Assembly: GCA_021647405.1 (NCBI GenBank) | Contig: JAKIUU010000001.1 | Coordinates: 1 to 64,000, forward strand | Source of the DNA: Flavobacteriaceae bacterium | Lineage (GTDB): Bacteria > Bacteroidota > Bacteroidia > Flavobacteriales > Flavobacteriaceae | Length of the DNA stretch: 64,000 bases | Direction: 5' to 3' | Shown here: piece after piece, positions 24,383 to 33,775 of the stretch | Layout: each line of letters opens with the position of its first letter | Numbering within the stretch: the stretch's first letter is position 1 | Made by a program: the position numbers and the translations under genes | Notes under the pieces: generated by a model | Database searches by the model: none | Told to the model about the DNA's origin: nothing | Seen by the model: the letters and a program-made list of their open reading frames with translations, nothing else

Positions 24383-26080
24383 ATGACTACATTTTCTGAT
24401 CTTGGCTTACAAGACAACATATTAAAAGCACTAACAGATTTGGGCTTTTCTACACCAACACCCATACAACAAAAAGCCATTCCACACCTGCTAACATCTA
24501 AACAAGATTTAAAGGCTTTTGCCCAAACCGGTACTGGAAAAACCGCTGCTTTTAGCTTGCCAATAATTAATCAAATATCTGTAAAACAACTAAAAACGCA
24601 AGCCATAATTTTATCTCCTACAAGAGAATTGGCTATTCAGATTGCAAATAATGTTAATGAATTTACAAAATACCTCCCAAAATTAAAAACAGTTGCTGTT
24701 TATGGCGGTGCCAATATTGATCTTCAAGTAAGGGCGCTCAAAAGAGGCGCTCAGATAGTTGTAGGCACACCTGGACGCACAGTAGATTTAATTAAAAGGC
24801 GTGTACTCAATTTAGAAACCATTAAATGGGTTGTTTTAGATGAGGCCGATGAAATGCTAAACATGGGCTTTAAAGACGAATTAGACCGCATTCTAGAAGT
24901 CACCCCTTCTGATAAACAGACCTTATTATTCTCGGCAACTTTTCCTAAAGAAGTAGATGCCATTGCCAGAAATTACATGAATAATTCTTTCGAAATTTCG
25001 GCAGGTAAAAAAAATATCAGTACAGAAAATGTAAAACATGAGGCTTATATTACAGAAGAAAAAAACAGGTACTCAGCCCTTAAAAGAATTACCGATTTCT
25101 TTCCAGATATATATGGCATTGTATTTTGCAGAACACGTGCCGAGACCAAAAGTGTGGCCGAAAAATTGATTGCAGATGGCTATAGTGCCGATGCTTTACA
25201 TGGCGATTTATCGCAAGCACAACGCGATATGGTAATGCAAAAATTCAGATCAAAGCACCTCCAACTATTAATTGCAACAGATGTTGCTGCAAGAGGTTTA
25301 GATGTAACCGATTTAACACATGTAATCAATTACAAAATCCCAGATCAATACGAAGCGTATACCCACAGAAGTGGCCGAACTGGACGTGCTGGAAAAGAGG
25401 GTGTTTCTATAGTTATTGTAAACGGAAGAGAACGTGGAAAATTAAAATCTATAGAGCGGTTAATTTCTAAAACTTTTGAAATTAAATCGATACCAAGCAG
25501 TAAAGACATTTGTGGCAAGCAACTATTCAACCTTATAAATAAGGTTAAAAATGTAGATATAAACGAAAGTGAAATTGAAACTTTTTTACCTAATATCTAT
25601 GGTGAATTAGAATACTTAAATCGTGAGGAATTAATAAAACGCTTTGTTTCTGTTGAATTTAACCGTTTTCTATCTTATTACGAAAATGCCAAAGATATTA
25701 ACGGCGACACGAGTAAATCTTCTAATAAAAGAGGTGATAAAAATTTCTCACGCTATTATATAAACATTGGCAAGCTAGACGATTTAAACCCAGGTTCTTT
25801 AATTGGGGTCATCAATAAAAATTTAAAACAACACAATTTTGCTATCGGTCAAATTGAAATATTAAAAAGTTTTTCTTTCTTCGAAATCGAAAAAAGCATC
25901 AGCGATTCTGATGTTGTTAACTCTTTAAATAATAAAGATTTTAACGGCCGAAAAATAAGCGTTGAATTAACAAACAAACAAAAAAGTGAGTCTGGTGGTG
26001 GTGGCAGACGTTCAAAATTTAAAGGCTCAAAACCCCAAAGAAATTCTGGCTTTAAAAGCCGAAGGGGCTCTAGACGCTAA
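24383..26080 (+). CDS. DEAD-box RNA helicase, DeaD-like
   Basis: The 565-residue ATP-dependent RNA helicase shows all core motifs in order: the Q motif (TPTPIQQKAIPHLL), AQTGTGKTAAF (I), PTRELA (Ia), DEADEM (II), SATF (III), VATDVAARGLD-like IATDVAARGLDV (V) and HRSGRTGRAG (VI). A C-terminal RNA-binding domain of the DbpA type follows (about 470-545), then a basic Gly/Arg-rich tail. Members remodel rRNA and mRNA, often in the cold. A good -7 box is present. The gene ends 5 bases from the convergent HMG-CoA lyase gene. Confidence 0.95.
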   Translation: MTTFSDLGLQDNILKALTDLGFSTPTPIQQKAIPHLLTSKQDLKAFAQTGTGKTAAFSLPIINQISVKQLKTQAIILSPTRELAIQIANNVNEFTKYLPKLKTVAVYGGANIDLQVRALKRGAQIVVGTPGRTVDLIKRRVLNLETIKWVVLDEADEMLNMGFKDELDRILEVTPSDKQTLLFSATFPKEVDAIARNYMNNSFEISAGKKNISTENVKHEAYITEEKNRYSALKRITDFFPDIYGIVFCRTRAETKSVAEKLIADGYSADALHGDLSQAQRDMVMQKFRSKHLQLLIATDVAARGLDVTDLTHVINYKIPDQYEAYTHRSGRTGRAGKEGVSIVIVNGRERGKLKSIERLISKTFEIKSIPSSKDICGKQLFNLINKVKNVDINESEIETFLPNIYGELEYLNREELIKRFVSVEFNRFLSYYENAKDINGDTSKSSNKRGDKNFSRYYINIGKLDDLNPGSLIGVINKNLKQHNFAIGQIEILKSFSFFEIEKSISDSDVVNSLNNKDFNGRKISVELTNKQKSESGGGGRRSKFKGSKPQRNSGFKSRRGSRR

Positions 26081-26085
26081 TTTTT

Positions 26086-26946
26086 TTAAGCCTTAAAGAA
26101 AACTTTTTGAGCCGCTTTATAAACCGCCTCAAATTTAGACAGATTGACATTGGTTACAATGTTTTTCTGACTAAAATAGTTTACCATATGTTCTGTTGGC
26201 ATGTTCCCTGTAAGCGCATCTTTTGCCATTGGGCAACCGCCAAAACCCAGCATAGCCCCATCAAATCGGCGGCAGCCAGATGTATAAGCCGCATCCACTT
26301 TTGTACGCCACGTGCTTGGCGTTGTATGTAAATGGGCCCCAAATTCAATTTTGGGATAAAGTGGCATTAAATGTTTAAAAAGATATGAAATAGTCTTGGC
26401 TTCTGACGCACCTATAGTATCTGATAAAGACAGTGTTTTAACACCCATATTGGCTAAAATTTCTGTCCATTTGGCAACAATTTCAACATTCCAAGGGTCG
26501 CCATAAGGGTTTCCAAATCCCATAGATAAATAGGCCACTACTTCTTTATTTGCCTTTGTGGCAATTGATAAAATAGTGTCTAATATTTTTAGTGATTCAT
26601 CTCTGGTTTTACCCGTATTCCGCATCTGAAAGTTCTCAGAAATCGAAAAGGGGTATCCTAAAAATTTAATTTCATCAAAACAAGAAGCTTCTTGTGCGCC
26701 GCGTACATTGGCCACAATAGCCAATAATTTGCTTGAAGTTTCTGTCAAATCTAATTTAGAAAGTACGGTAGCAGTATCACGCATTTGAGGGATGGCTTTG
26801 GGCGATACGAAACTGCCAAAATCAATGGTGTCAAAACCTATTTGCAAAAGTTTATTAATATAGTCTGCCTTTACAGATGTGTCTATAAAGGATTTTATGC
26901 CTTGCATGGCATCTCTAGGACATTCGATTAACTTAACAGCATTCAT
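26086..26946 (-). CDS. hydroxymethylglutaryl-CoA lyase
   Basis: It splits HMG-CoA into acetyl-CoA and acetoacetate, the last step of leucine breakdown. The 286-residue DRE-TIM barrel has the expected start (LIECPRDAMQGI), metal-binding residues in HLHTT, and the GGCPMA loop with the catalytic cysteine (LGFGGCPMAKD). The family's usual N-terminal VExxPRDGxQ is slightly altered to IECPRDAMQ. Size is normal. It stands alone between the helicase and the glycolytic pair; other leucine-breakdown genes are outside the window. Confidence 0.92.
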   Translation of the reverse strand: MNAVKLIECPRDAMQGIKSFIDTSVKADYINKLLQIGFDTIDFGSFVSPKAIPQMRDTATVLSKLDLTETSSKLLAIVANVRGAQEASCFDEIKFLGYPFSISENFQMRNTGKTRDESLKILDTILSIATKANKEVVAYLSMGFGNPYGDPWNVEIVAKWTEILANMGVKTLSLSDTIGASEAKTISYLFKHLMPLYPKIEFGAHLHTTPSTWRTKVDAAYTSGCRRFDGAMLGFGGCPMAKDALTGNMPTEHMVNYFSQKNIVTNVNLSKFEAVYKAAQKVFFKA

Positions 26947-26991
26947 AAAAGCAGTTCAAATATACAAAGAACCCTGCTTATATAAGGCAAA

Positions 26992-27019
26992 AAAAAATCC
27001 TGTAAAAACAGGATTTTTT
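26992..27019. terminator. intrinsic terminator after gapA
   Basis: Twelve paired bases (AAAAAATCCTGT with ACAGGATTTTTT) enclose an AAAA loop. On the minus strand the stem ends in a run of T. It lies 17 bases past the gapA stop and isolates the glycolytic operon from the HMG-CoA lyase gene. Confidence 0.9.
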
Positions 27020-27035
27020 ATAATTTTAACAAAAT

Positions 27036-28034
27036 TTAACTAATTGAATCGGCATATTCTACCAAGTCAACTATTTTATTTGAGTAGCCACACTCGTTGT
27101 CATACCACGAAACAATTTTTATAAAATTATCAGTCAGGGCTATTCCTGCTTTGGCATCAAATATAGATGTACAAGTTTCGCCAACAAAGTCTTGTGACAC
27201 AACCATCTCTTCAGTATAACCTAAAATTCCTTTTAATTCGTTTTCTGAAGCTTCTTTCATTACTTTACATACTTCTTCGTATGAGGCACTTTTACTTAAG
27301 TTAACTGTTAAGTCAACAACCGAAACATCCATGGTAGGTACTCTAAAAGACATCCCTGTTAGTTTTCCGTTTAATTCTGGAATAACTTTTCCCACGGCTT
27401 TAGCAGCGCCAGTAGATGAAGGTATTATATTATGAATGGCTGCACGGCCACCTCTCCAGTCTTTTAACGAAGGGCCATCAACTGTTTTTTGGGTTGCAGT
27501 TGCAGCATGTACAGTTGTCATCAAACCGCTTGCTATACCAAAATTATCGTTTAACACTTTGGCTATTGGTGCCAAGCAATTGGTTGTACAAGAAGCATTA
27601 GAAAAAACAGTATCGGTTGCTTTTAATTCTTTATTATTTACACCCATTACAAACATGGGGGCATCTGGTGATGGTGCAGAGATTATAACTTTTTTAGCCC
27701 CTCCTTTAATGTGCAAAGCGGCTTTGTCTTTTGCAGTAAAAAATCCTGTAGATTCAATTACATAATCGACATCTACTTCGTCCCATTTTAAATTTTCTGG
27801 ATTGCGTTCGGCAGTAATTCTTATCTCGTTACCGTTAACAACTAGTTTGCCATCTTTTACAGAAACCTCCCCATCAAATTTTCCGTGTACAGAATCGAAT
27901 TTTAGCATATAAGCCAAATAATCAACATCTAATAAATCGTTTATGGCAACTATCTGCACATTACTTCTGTTAACAGCTGCTCTAAATGCCAATCTGCCTA
28001 TTCTTCCAAATCCATTAATTCCAATTTTAATCAT
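27036..28034 (-). CDS. gapA: glyceraldehyde-3-phosphate dehydrogenase
   Basis: It oxidises glyceraldehyde 3-phosphate with NAD and phosphate in glycolysis. The 332-residue protein begins with the Rossmann motif INGFGRIGRLAFRA and holds the catalytic cysteine in SNASCTTNCLAP, followed by VPTMDVSVVDL and the C-terminal WYDNECGYSNK. The gene follows pfkA by 16 bases and ends at a strong terminator, so it belongs to a pfkA-gapA operon. An aspartate (NDLLD) at the end of the second strand of the Rossmann fold suits NAD use. Confidence 0.97.
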   Translation of the reverse strand: MIKIGINGFGRIGRLAFRAAVNRSNVQIVAINDLLDVDYLAYMLKFDSVHGKFDGEVSVKDGKLVVNGNEIRITAERNPENLKWDEVDVDYVIESTGFFTAKDKAALHIKGGAKKVIISAPSPDAPMFVMGVNNKELKATDTVFSNASCTTNCLAPIAKVLNDNFGIASGLMTTVHAATATQKTVDGPSLKDWRGGRAAIHNIIPSSTGAAKAVGKVIPELNGKLTGMSFRVPTMDVSVVDLTVNLSKSASYEEVCKVMKEASENELKGILGYTEEMVVSQDFVGETCTSIFDAKAGIALTDNFIKIVSWYDNECGYSNKIVDLVEYADSIS

Positions 28035-28050
28035 ATTTTCAATTTAATTT

Positions 28051-29034
28051 TTACACAGACATGATGTCTGACACTCTTATTAATTCCTTATTTATTATGT
28101 GATGTCCGCTTATAGCATCTTTAATGGGACAACTTTCTATTTTTGTATTTACTATACCTACCATTAAAGTAGAATGGCCATCTAATAATAATTCTACAGC
28201 TTTTACGCCCAACCTACTTGCCAATACCCTGTCAAAACACGAGGGTGTTCCGCCACGTTGCATGTGTCCTAAAACAGAAACACGTACTTCGTACTCTGGC
28301 AAATGTTCTTCAACATAATCGCGTAGTTCAAATACATTTTTTCCCAGTTTATCGCCTTCGGCAACCACAACAATACTTGATGATTTTCCGGCACGCTTAC
28401 TGCGTTTTAATGATTCTAACAGACGCTCTAAACCTAAATTCTCTTCGGGGATTAAAATCTCTTCGGCACCTGCACCAACACCAGCATTTAATGCAATAAA
28501 CCCTGCATCTCTGCCCATTACTTCAACAAAAAACAGGCGGTTATGCGAACTGGCGGTGTCGCGAATTTTATCTATAACTTCTACAACCGTATTTAATGCT
28601 GTATCATAGCCAATGGTATAATCAGTTCCAAAAATATCGTTATCAATGGTTCCTGGAATTCCTATTAAAGGAAAATTAAATTCGCTGTTAAACTTTAAAC
28701 CTCCTGTAAAAGAACCATCGCCACCAATCAGAATAAGCCCATCAATTTCTGCCTCTTTAAGGTTTTCGAAAGCTTTTTTTCTGCCAGCTTTGGTTCTAAA
28801 TTCATCAGAGCGTGCCGATTTTAGCATCGTACCTCCTTTATTAATGATACTGCTAACACTTCTGGCGCTCATGGGTACAAAATCGCCTTCTATAAGGCCT
28901 TGGTAGCCTCTAAAAACACCTATACAATCTATTCTGTAATGCGCGCAAGTTCTAACAACTGACCTAATGGCGGCATTCATTCCAGGAGCATCGCCTCCAG
29001 ATGTTAAAACAGCTATTCTTTTAATTTTTTTCAT
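28051..29034 (-). CDS. pfkA: ATP-dependent 6-phosphofructokinase
   Basis: It phosphorylates fructose 6-phosphate, the committing step of glycolysis. The 327-residue length fits the bacterial ATP-type. It starts with IAVLTSGGDAPGMNAAIR, has the ATP/Mg region GGDGSFTGG, the catalytic PGTIDNDI, MGRDAGFIAL and the substrate-binding GHMQRGGTPS. GGDGS rather than GGDDS in the nucleotide loop indicates ATP over pyrophosphate. Start is the ATG at 29034: the TTG six codons upstream lies inside the -7 box (29050-29057). First gene of pfkA-gapA. Confidence 0.96.
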   Translation of the reverse strand: MKKIKRIAVLTSGGDAPGMNAAIRSVVRTCAHYRIDCIGVFRGYQGLIEGDFVPMSARSVSSIINKGGTMLKSARSDEFRTKAGRKKAFENLKEAEIDGLILIGGDGSFTGGLKFNSEFNFPLIGIPGTIDNDIFGTDYTIGYDTALNTVVEVIDKIRDTASSHNRLFFVEVMGRDAGFIALNAGVGAGAEEILIPEENLGLERLLESLKRSKRAGKSSSIVVVAEGDKLGKNVFELRDYVEEHLPEYEVRVSVLGHMQRGGTPSCFDRVLASRLGVKAVELLLDGHSTLMVGIVNTKIESCPIKDAISGHHIINKELIRVSDIMSV

Positions 29035-29049
29035 TCTATTCTGAGTTTT

Positions 29050-29077
29050 CAAAATTACAAATAAACTTCTTCTACAA
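29050..29077 (-). promoter_or_regulatory. promoter of pfkA-gapA
   Basis: On the minus strand TTG (29075-29077), a 17-base spacer and TAATTTTG (29050-29057) form a full Bacteroidota promoter. It fixes the pfkA start at 29034 and gives a leader of about 10-15 bases. Confidence 0.7.
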
Positions 29078-29097
29078 TGCGTGATGTATGCTTTTTA

Positions 29098-29115
29098 TAC
29101 GAAATCGTTTTCGCA
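29098..29115. promoter_or_regulatory. LacI-type palindrome upstream of pfkA
   Basis: TACGAAATCGTTTTCGCA contains a perfect AAAnCGnTTT core. It differs at two of 18 positions from the site at 5368-5385. Its centre is roughly 60 bases upstream of the expected transcription start, upstream of the -33 element, which would suit an activator or looping regulator more than a simple block. Confidence 0.5.
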
Positions 29116-29193
29116 TGCACAACAACTACAAACCGACTGGTTTCATGATTATTACAGTCTTTAAACTTAATATTAAGTTATTGTAAAAGCAGA

Positions 29194-29201
29194 CAAATAT
29201 A
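29194..29201 (-). promoter_or_regulatory. possible second upstream -7 box TATATTTG before pfkA
   Basis: It matches TAnnTTTG on the minus strand but lies 160 bases from pfkA and has no -33 partner. It would place the LacI-type palindrome downstream of a start site. Confidence 0.3.
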
Positions 29202-29219
29202 AAATAGAATTTATAAACT

Positions 29220-32200
29220 CTAATTCTTAGGGATTGAATCTTTCTGTTTGGGCTTAAACTGCAAGTGTCCGTTTTTTAGTTTTAGACTGTCTTTTTTAAT
29301 TGTTTTTTGTTTCTTTTTCTTCTTTAATTTTTTAAATAAATCTTTCCCACTGTCAAATTCTATTTTATAAGACAATCCCAAACCTTGTGTATAACCCTCT
29401 TCATCTGCCACAGCAAATTGAATTTGATTTTGTCGGTTAAAAATTCGTGCCTGTAAACTTTCTGATTTGTTTAAAGGCATTGCTATTTCAACCTCGCCAA
29501 CAACACTTGATTGGGTTTTTGAACCTACAGGCACCCCAACTTTTCCGTTAATTGTAAATTTTTTACTGATTTTTGAAGATACTGAAATTTCTAATTGATC
29601 ATCTGTTTTTAAATTGTTTAGTTTGTCGCCCACGCCCACATCATAGTTAACACCTATTTGAAATTGAGACCCTTCTTTATTTAAAACATCCGACAAGATA
29701 CTTGAAATACGTTCAGAAAGTGTACCCGTTAAGGCGGCGTTGCTATCAAAATTAGTATTGTCTTGATTTAAAAACATCCCAGTGGTTAGCAAAGAGAAAA
29801 ACTGAGTCATTTTTTTATCGCTGTCATTCAATTTAAACTGTAACTCGCTATTAACATTAGAACTGGCATTGGGTATTTTAACATCAAATTGGATATTAGA
29901 TTCATACAATTTACCGTCAATTTGGGTTATTAAGTCTACATCAACATTTCGTGTGCCTCTAAAATTCTCTAAAAGAACAGCCGGATTGGCCTTGGTATGA
30001 TAAATAGCTTCAATATCTAAATCGGCATTATAGGGGTTACCAGTCCAATTTATGGTACCTCCTTTACTTACGTCAAACGATTTATTAATGATGTTTTTGA
30101 ATTGGTAAACGCCATTATCTACTACAAAATTGCCAAACATTGTAAAATTACCATTGGTATTTATACTAATTTGTAAATTGCCATCACCACTTCCTTTTAA
30201 AATACTTCCTGTTTTTTTATCAATTACAATTTGAGCCACAGCATCTTTAGTAACATCTAAATTAAACCTGATATTAAGGCCTTGCAATTTGTCTAAAACA
30301 ACATCTTCTGTGGCGCGATCTTTATTTGGATTTGTCTCTTTATTGACAAAATGGATAAGGTTTGAATTATCTATAGACCTGACATCGCTTAATGGAATAA
30401 TAAACCGTGTACCTGCATTTGTTTTTCCATTTACCTCAATTAACAAATTGTCTGTGATGCCTGTAATTGAAGCTTGCCCATTTATAAATCCCGTACCGTA
30501 ATACAGGGTTTCATCGTTATCTAAAGTATTTAAAACGAGAAGATTATTAGTTTTTAATTTTAAATCTAAAAACCATTTCTTTAAATACTCATGCGATATG
30601 GTTCCTGTTAAACTTGCTTCTGTTTTATATGTTTCATCTACCAATGTGGTGGGTAAAAACTCAAAGGTATGTTTGTATAATTTAATTTTTGGTTCGCCTT
30701 TAAAATGGTAATCTACATTGATATAAGGGAACTTTAATCCGGCATTTTGCAAAACCAAATCGCCATCAATAAATGGATTTCCTAAATTGCCCGTAACCTT
30801 GGCATGACCACTTGCAAAGCCACGAATATTTGACAATACATTTTCGCCCAAAGGACTAAAAGCATTCAATATAAATTTATTTAGAGAAATATCAATATCT
30901 AATTTTGGTTTATCAGTTGTTAAGTCTACCTCTCCTTTAGCGTATAAACTTCGCACATCATTTCTGATTATAAGAAGATTTAACTCATATTTTTTAAAAG
31001 TATTAAAGCCTTGTGCGTTAAAAATAACATTGCCTTGATAGGAGTTGTTAACCACAAAGTTGTCTATGGTTACATCGGTAATAGGCCTTAGAACCCCCTT
31101 TATTTGTTTATAGTTTAAGTTTCCATTAATTACCCCTTTTAAAGACAAGCTATCAATATCTGGTGTGATATTTTCTAAGGCCACATTTTCAAGATTGACT
31201 TGTATGTCTTTGGTATCTTTTCCTGAAATAACACCTGCAACATTCATCTTTTGATTGCCAGACTGTAAATCGATTTTCTCAATTGTAAAAGAATTAAAAT
31301 TAGTGTCAAATATTATTTTATTGGCTTTATTATTAGTTGGGTTTAACTCCCAATTTATATTCTTAACATTTATACTTGATTTTTTAATACCAAAAACCGA
31401 TTTGCCATTTTTTGCCTTTGTATTGTACATACTCAAACTGTACTTCTCTGTCAAAGAGTCGCCTCCATAAAAATTGGTTCGCATAAACAATGTGTCCTTT
31501 AACTTTACATTTACCAAGTTAATTTTAGAGATGTTGTAATAGCTTGAGTTTATTTTAGAAACCGAAAGCAATGTGTTGAATAATGGATTTTTATTATCTA
31601 CCTGTAAATTAATATCCTGTATGGTATTTTCGAACAAATCTAATTGAGGCGATTTAAAGTTTAACGAAAAGCTGTTATCATCTGTTTTCAAACTGCCTTT
31701 TAAAAAGGTGCTCGGAGCCACTTTTATTTCGGGATAAAAAACCTCTATAATTTTATTGTAAATCTTAAAATTATAATCGAGGTTTTGATTTGGCGTAACC
31801 GCTTTAAAATTATATTTAGACAACAAACTTCCCAATCCATTTTCTACCAAATTTGGCAGTTCTTTCAGTTTAAAATTACCTTTAAGCTTGCCACTTATAA
31901 TATCGGTAGAGTTAATCCCTATGGTTCTAATACTATCTTTAAAGTGTGATTTTATAATAAAATCTTTAAAAAAATAAATATCCTCTAAATTTGTGTAGGA
32001 AGCATCTTTAAAATTTATCTGACCTTCTAGTTCGTCAAGGGTATTGCCTTTAAAATTAAAGGAAATACCTCCTTTTAAAATAGATACAATGTCTTTTTTA
32101 AATAAGTTTAACTCATTAAAATTAGCATATGTAACATCTGATTTAAGCTTGTATTCATTTTTTCTTTTAGAAAAATCGGCTGATCCACTAATAGTTAGCT

Positions 32201-33713
32201 TTAAATTAGGGTCTGCAGATACGAGCTTCCCTTTAAACTTATTGTGTTTAAAATTACCTTCAACAGAAACATCTTTGTAAGTATAGCCCTTGTATTGATG
32301 TTTAGTAATCTTGGCTCTAAAGGCAGTATTTAAATTCTTTTTTACAAATCCTTTTCCGTTTATGTATGCAAGCATACTAAAGCGCCCCACCAATGAGTCT
32401 ATAATAACTTTACCTAAGTCGAAATTTTTGAGCCCAAGAGTTCCCTTATATTTGGTAAAATCCACATCGCCAATATCCGAAAAATCCATATTGAGGTTTA
32501 TCCTGCCAATTTCTGAATCGATACTGCTTTTTGTCTTAATATTTGTCTTTGTAACAGCCGTTTTCCCTTTTATTGAAAAACGACCTAACTTGTCTAAAGC
32601 TGGTGGTAAATTATTACCCAACAAATTGGGTAATAATTTTTTTAGCTGATTTGAATTAGCCGTCAAATTTTCTATATCGGCTTCCAATTTAAAGGGTTTG
32701 ATATACTTAAAGGAACTGATAAGTCTCACATTTCCTTTAATTTTAACATCTGTACTGGTAACAGCTTCTAGGTTATTTAATTTTAGATCATTTAAAGTCC
32801 CTTCCATCTCAGTGGTTAAAACAATATGAGCAGTGCCGTCTAAGCCATCGTAAAAATGTTTTAAATCTTGAACCGATAATAACGATTTTTTAAAAACCGC
32901 TTTAACCTGAACACTGTCATAAAAGCATCTTAAATTCTTGCGTTTATAATCAAAGTTTAGATCCATCAACACAGCAGATGTCTTAGTTTTAATTTTTGAA
33001 TTGTGAAATTGCATACCTGTTAAAGTATATTTAAAATCAGTATCAAATTGAATGACCTCCAAATTATGGTCTTCTATAAACTGTAAATGACGTATTTTTG
33101 TAGAAACATTAGGCCCTTGTATTTTAAATTGATTTAAATTTCCTTTTAAATGTTTATAAAATGCCAAAGGTTTTTTATGGAAATTGTGATCATATAGATA
33201 AAAATTAGCATTGGTTAAGTTGATATTTTTGGCTGTCAACAAAAACCCCGAAGGTTTTCCTGTGGGTACTTCTTCGTCAAATTTTTCAACAAAAATGCTG
33301 ATATTATCATTCGTTTCGTCTTTATAGGTAACCATTTTAATATTAACGCCACTAAGCTTTACGGCATCAAAAAGGATTTTATTATTATAGGCTTTTTTAT
33401 AACTAAAAATGGATGTGCTAAAATTGGCTACATCAATCATAGGTTTTTGATGGTGGTCTTTTATATGAATTCCTTTTAACTGAATTTTACCCAAATAAGA
33501 CAAATCTACTTTATCAACTAAAATAGCCGTTTTATACGCTGTATTAATATCTCTGGTAACAATTGAAGCCAAATAAGTTTGTACAACTGGAAGCGCTAAC
33601 AACAAACTGGCTAAGACCATAATAATTATAAGTCCTAACACAAGTCTAACTGCTATTTTTTTTCTCCTTTTAATACGTTTAAATCTTTTACATTTGTAGC
33701 TGTAAAAGTACAT
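29220..33713 (-). CDS. tamB: translocation/assembly module protein TamB
   Basis: The 1497-residue protein spans the periplasm. It has one N-terminal transmembrane helix (about 24-45) after a basic cytoplasmic leader. A very long repetitive beta-strand region follows, of the lipid-carrying groove type, and the C-terminal DUF490 part (about 1050-1450, including TGNLGNPFIDGDLVLQNAGL and KGGTINWTGNPYNADLDIEA). TamB and relatives move phospholipids to, or assist assembly of, the outer membrane. The tail is very lysine-rich (FKKLKKKKKQKTIKKDS), unusual for E. coli but seen in Flavobacteria as I recall. It diverges from tsaD; no tamA/bamA-like partner is nearby. Confidence 0.93.
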   Translation of the reverse strand: MYFYSYKCKRFKRIKRRKKIAVRLVLGLIIIMVLASLLLALPVVQTYLASIVTRDINTAYKTAILVDKVDLSYLGKIQLKGIHIKDHHQKPMIDVANFSTSIFSYKKAYNNKILFDAVKLSGVNIKMVTYKDETNDNISIFVEKFDEEVPTGKPSGFLLTAKNINLTNANFYLYDHNFHKKPLAFYKHLKGNLNQFKIQGPNVSTKIRHLQFIEDHNLEVIQFDTDFKYTLTGMQFHNSKIKTKTSAVLMDLNFDYKRKNLRCFYDSVQVKAVFKKSLLSVQDLKHFYDGLDGTAHIVLTTEMEGTLNDLKLNNLEAVTSTDVKIKGNVRLISSFKYIKPFKLEADIENLTANSNQLKKLLPNLLGNNLPPALDKLGRFSIKGKTAVTKTNIKTKSSIDSEIGRINLNMDFSDIGDVDFTKYKGTLGLKNFDLGKVIIDSLVGRFSMLAYINGKGFVKKNLNTAFRAKITKHQYKGYTYKDVSVEGNFKHNKFKGKLVSADPNLKLTISGSADFSKRKNEYKLKSDVTYANFNELNLFKKDIVSILKGGISFNFKGNTLDELEGQINFKDASYTNLEDIYFFKDFIIKSHFKDSIRTIGINSTDIISGKLKGNFKLKELPNLVENGLGSLLSKYNFKAVTPNQNLDYNFKIYNKIIEVFYPEIKVAPSTFLKGSLKTDDNSFSLNFKSPQLDLFENTIQDINLQVDNKNPLFNTLLSVSKINSSYYNISKINLVNVKLKDTLFMRTNFYGGDSLTEKYSLSMYNTKAKNGKSVFGIKKSSINVKNINWELNPTNNKANKIIFDTNFNSFTIEKIDLQSGNQKMNVAGVISGKDTKDIQVNLENVALENITPDIDSLSLKGVINGNLNYKQIKGVLRPITDVTIDNFVVNNSYQGNVIFNAQGFNTFKKYELNLLIIRNDVRSLYAKGEVDLTTDKPKLDIDISLNKFILNAFSPLGENVLSNIRGFASGHAKVTGNLGNPFIDGDLVLQNAGLKFPYINVDYHFKGEPKIKLYKHTFEFLPTTLVDETYKTEASLTGTISHEYLKKWFLDLKLKTNNLLVLNTLDNDETLYYGTGFINGQASITGITDNLLIEVNGKTNAGTRFIIPLSDVRSIDNSNLIHFVNKETNPNKDRATEDVVLDKLQGLNIRFNLDVTKDAVAQIVIDKKTGSILKGSGDGNLQISINTNGNFTMFGNFVVDNGVYQFKNIINKSFDVSKGGTINWTGNPYNADLDIEAIYHTKANPAVLLENFRGTRNVDVDLITQIDGKLYESNIQFDVKIPNASSNVNSELQFKLNDSDKKMTQFFSLLTTGMFLNQDNTNFDSNAALTGTLSERISSILSDVLNKEGSQFQIGVNYDVGVGDKLNNLKTDDQLEISVSSKISKKFTINGKVGVPVGSKTQSSVVGEVEIAMPLNKSESLQARIFNRQNQIQFAVADEEGYTQGLGLSYKIEFDSGKDLFKKLKKKKKQKTIKKDSLKLKNGHLQFKPKQKDSIPKN

Positions 33714-33775
33714 TTTTCATGCCACATTCTCAAAAAAGAAATTGGATTTACTAAATACTTTTACCAAAATATAAA

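Noticed and set aside
27436..27765. Long open frame antisense to gapA
   Set aside because: Codon bias of the conserved gene creates open antisense frames; gapA motifs are unambiguous on the minus strand.
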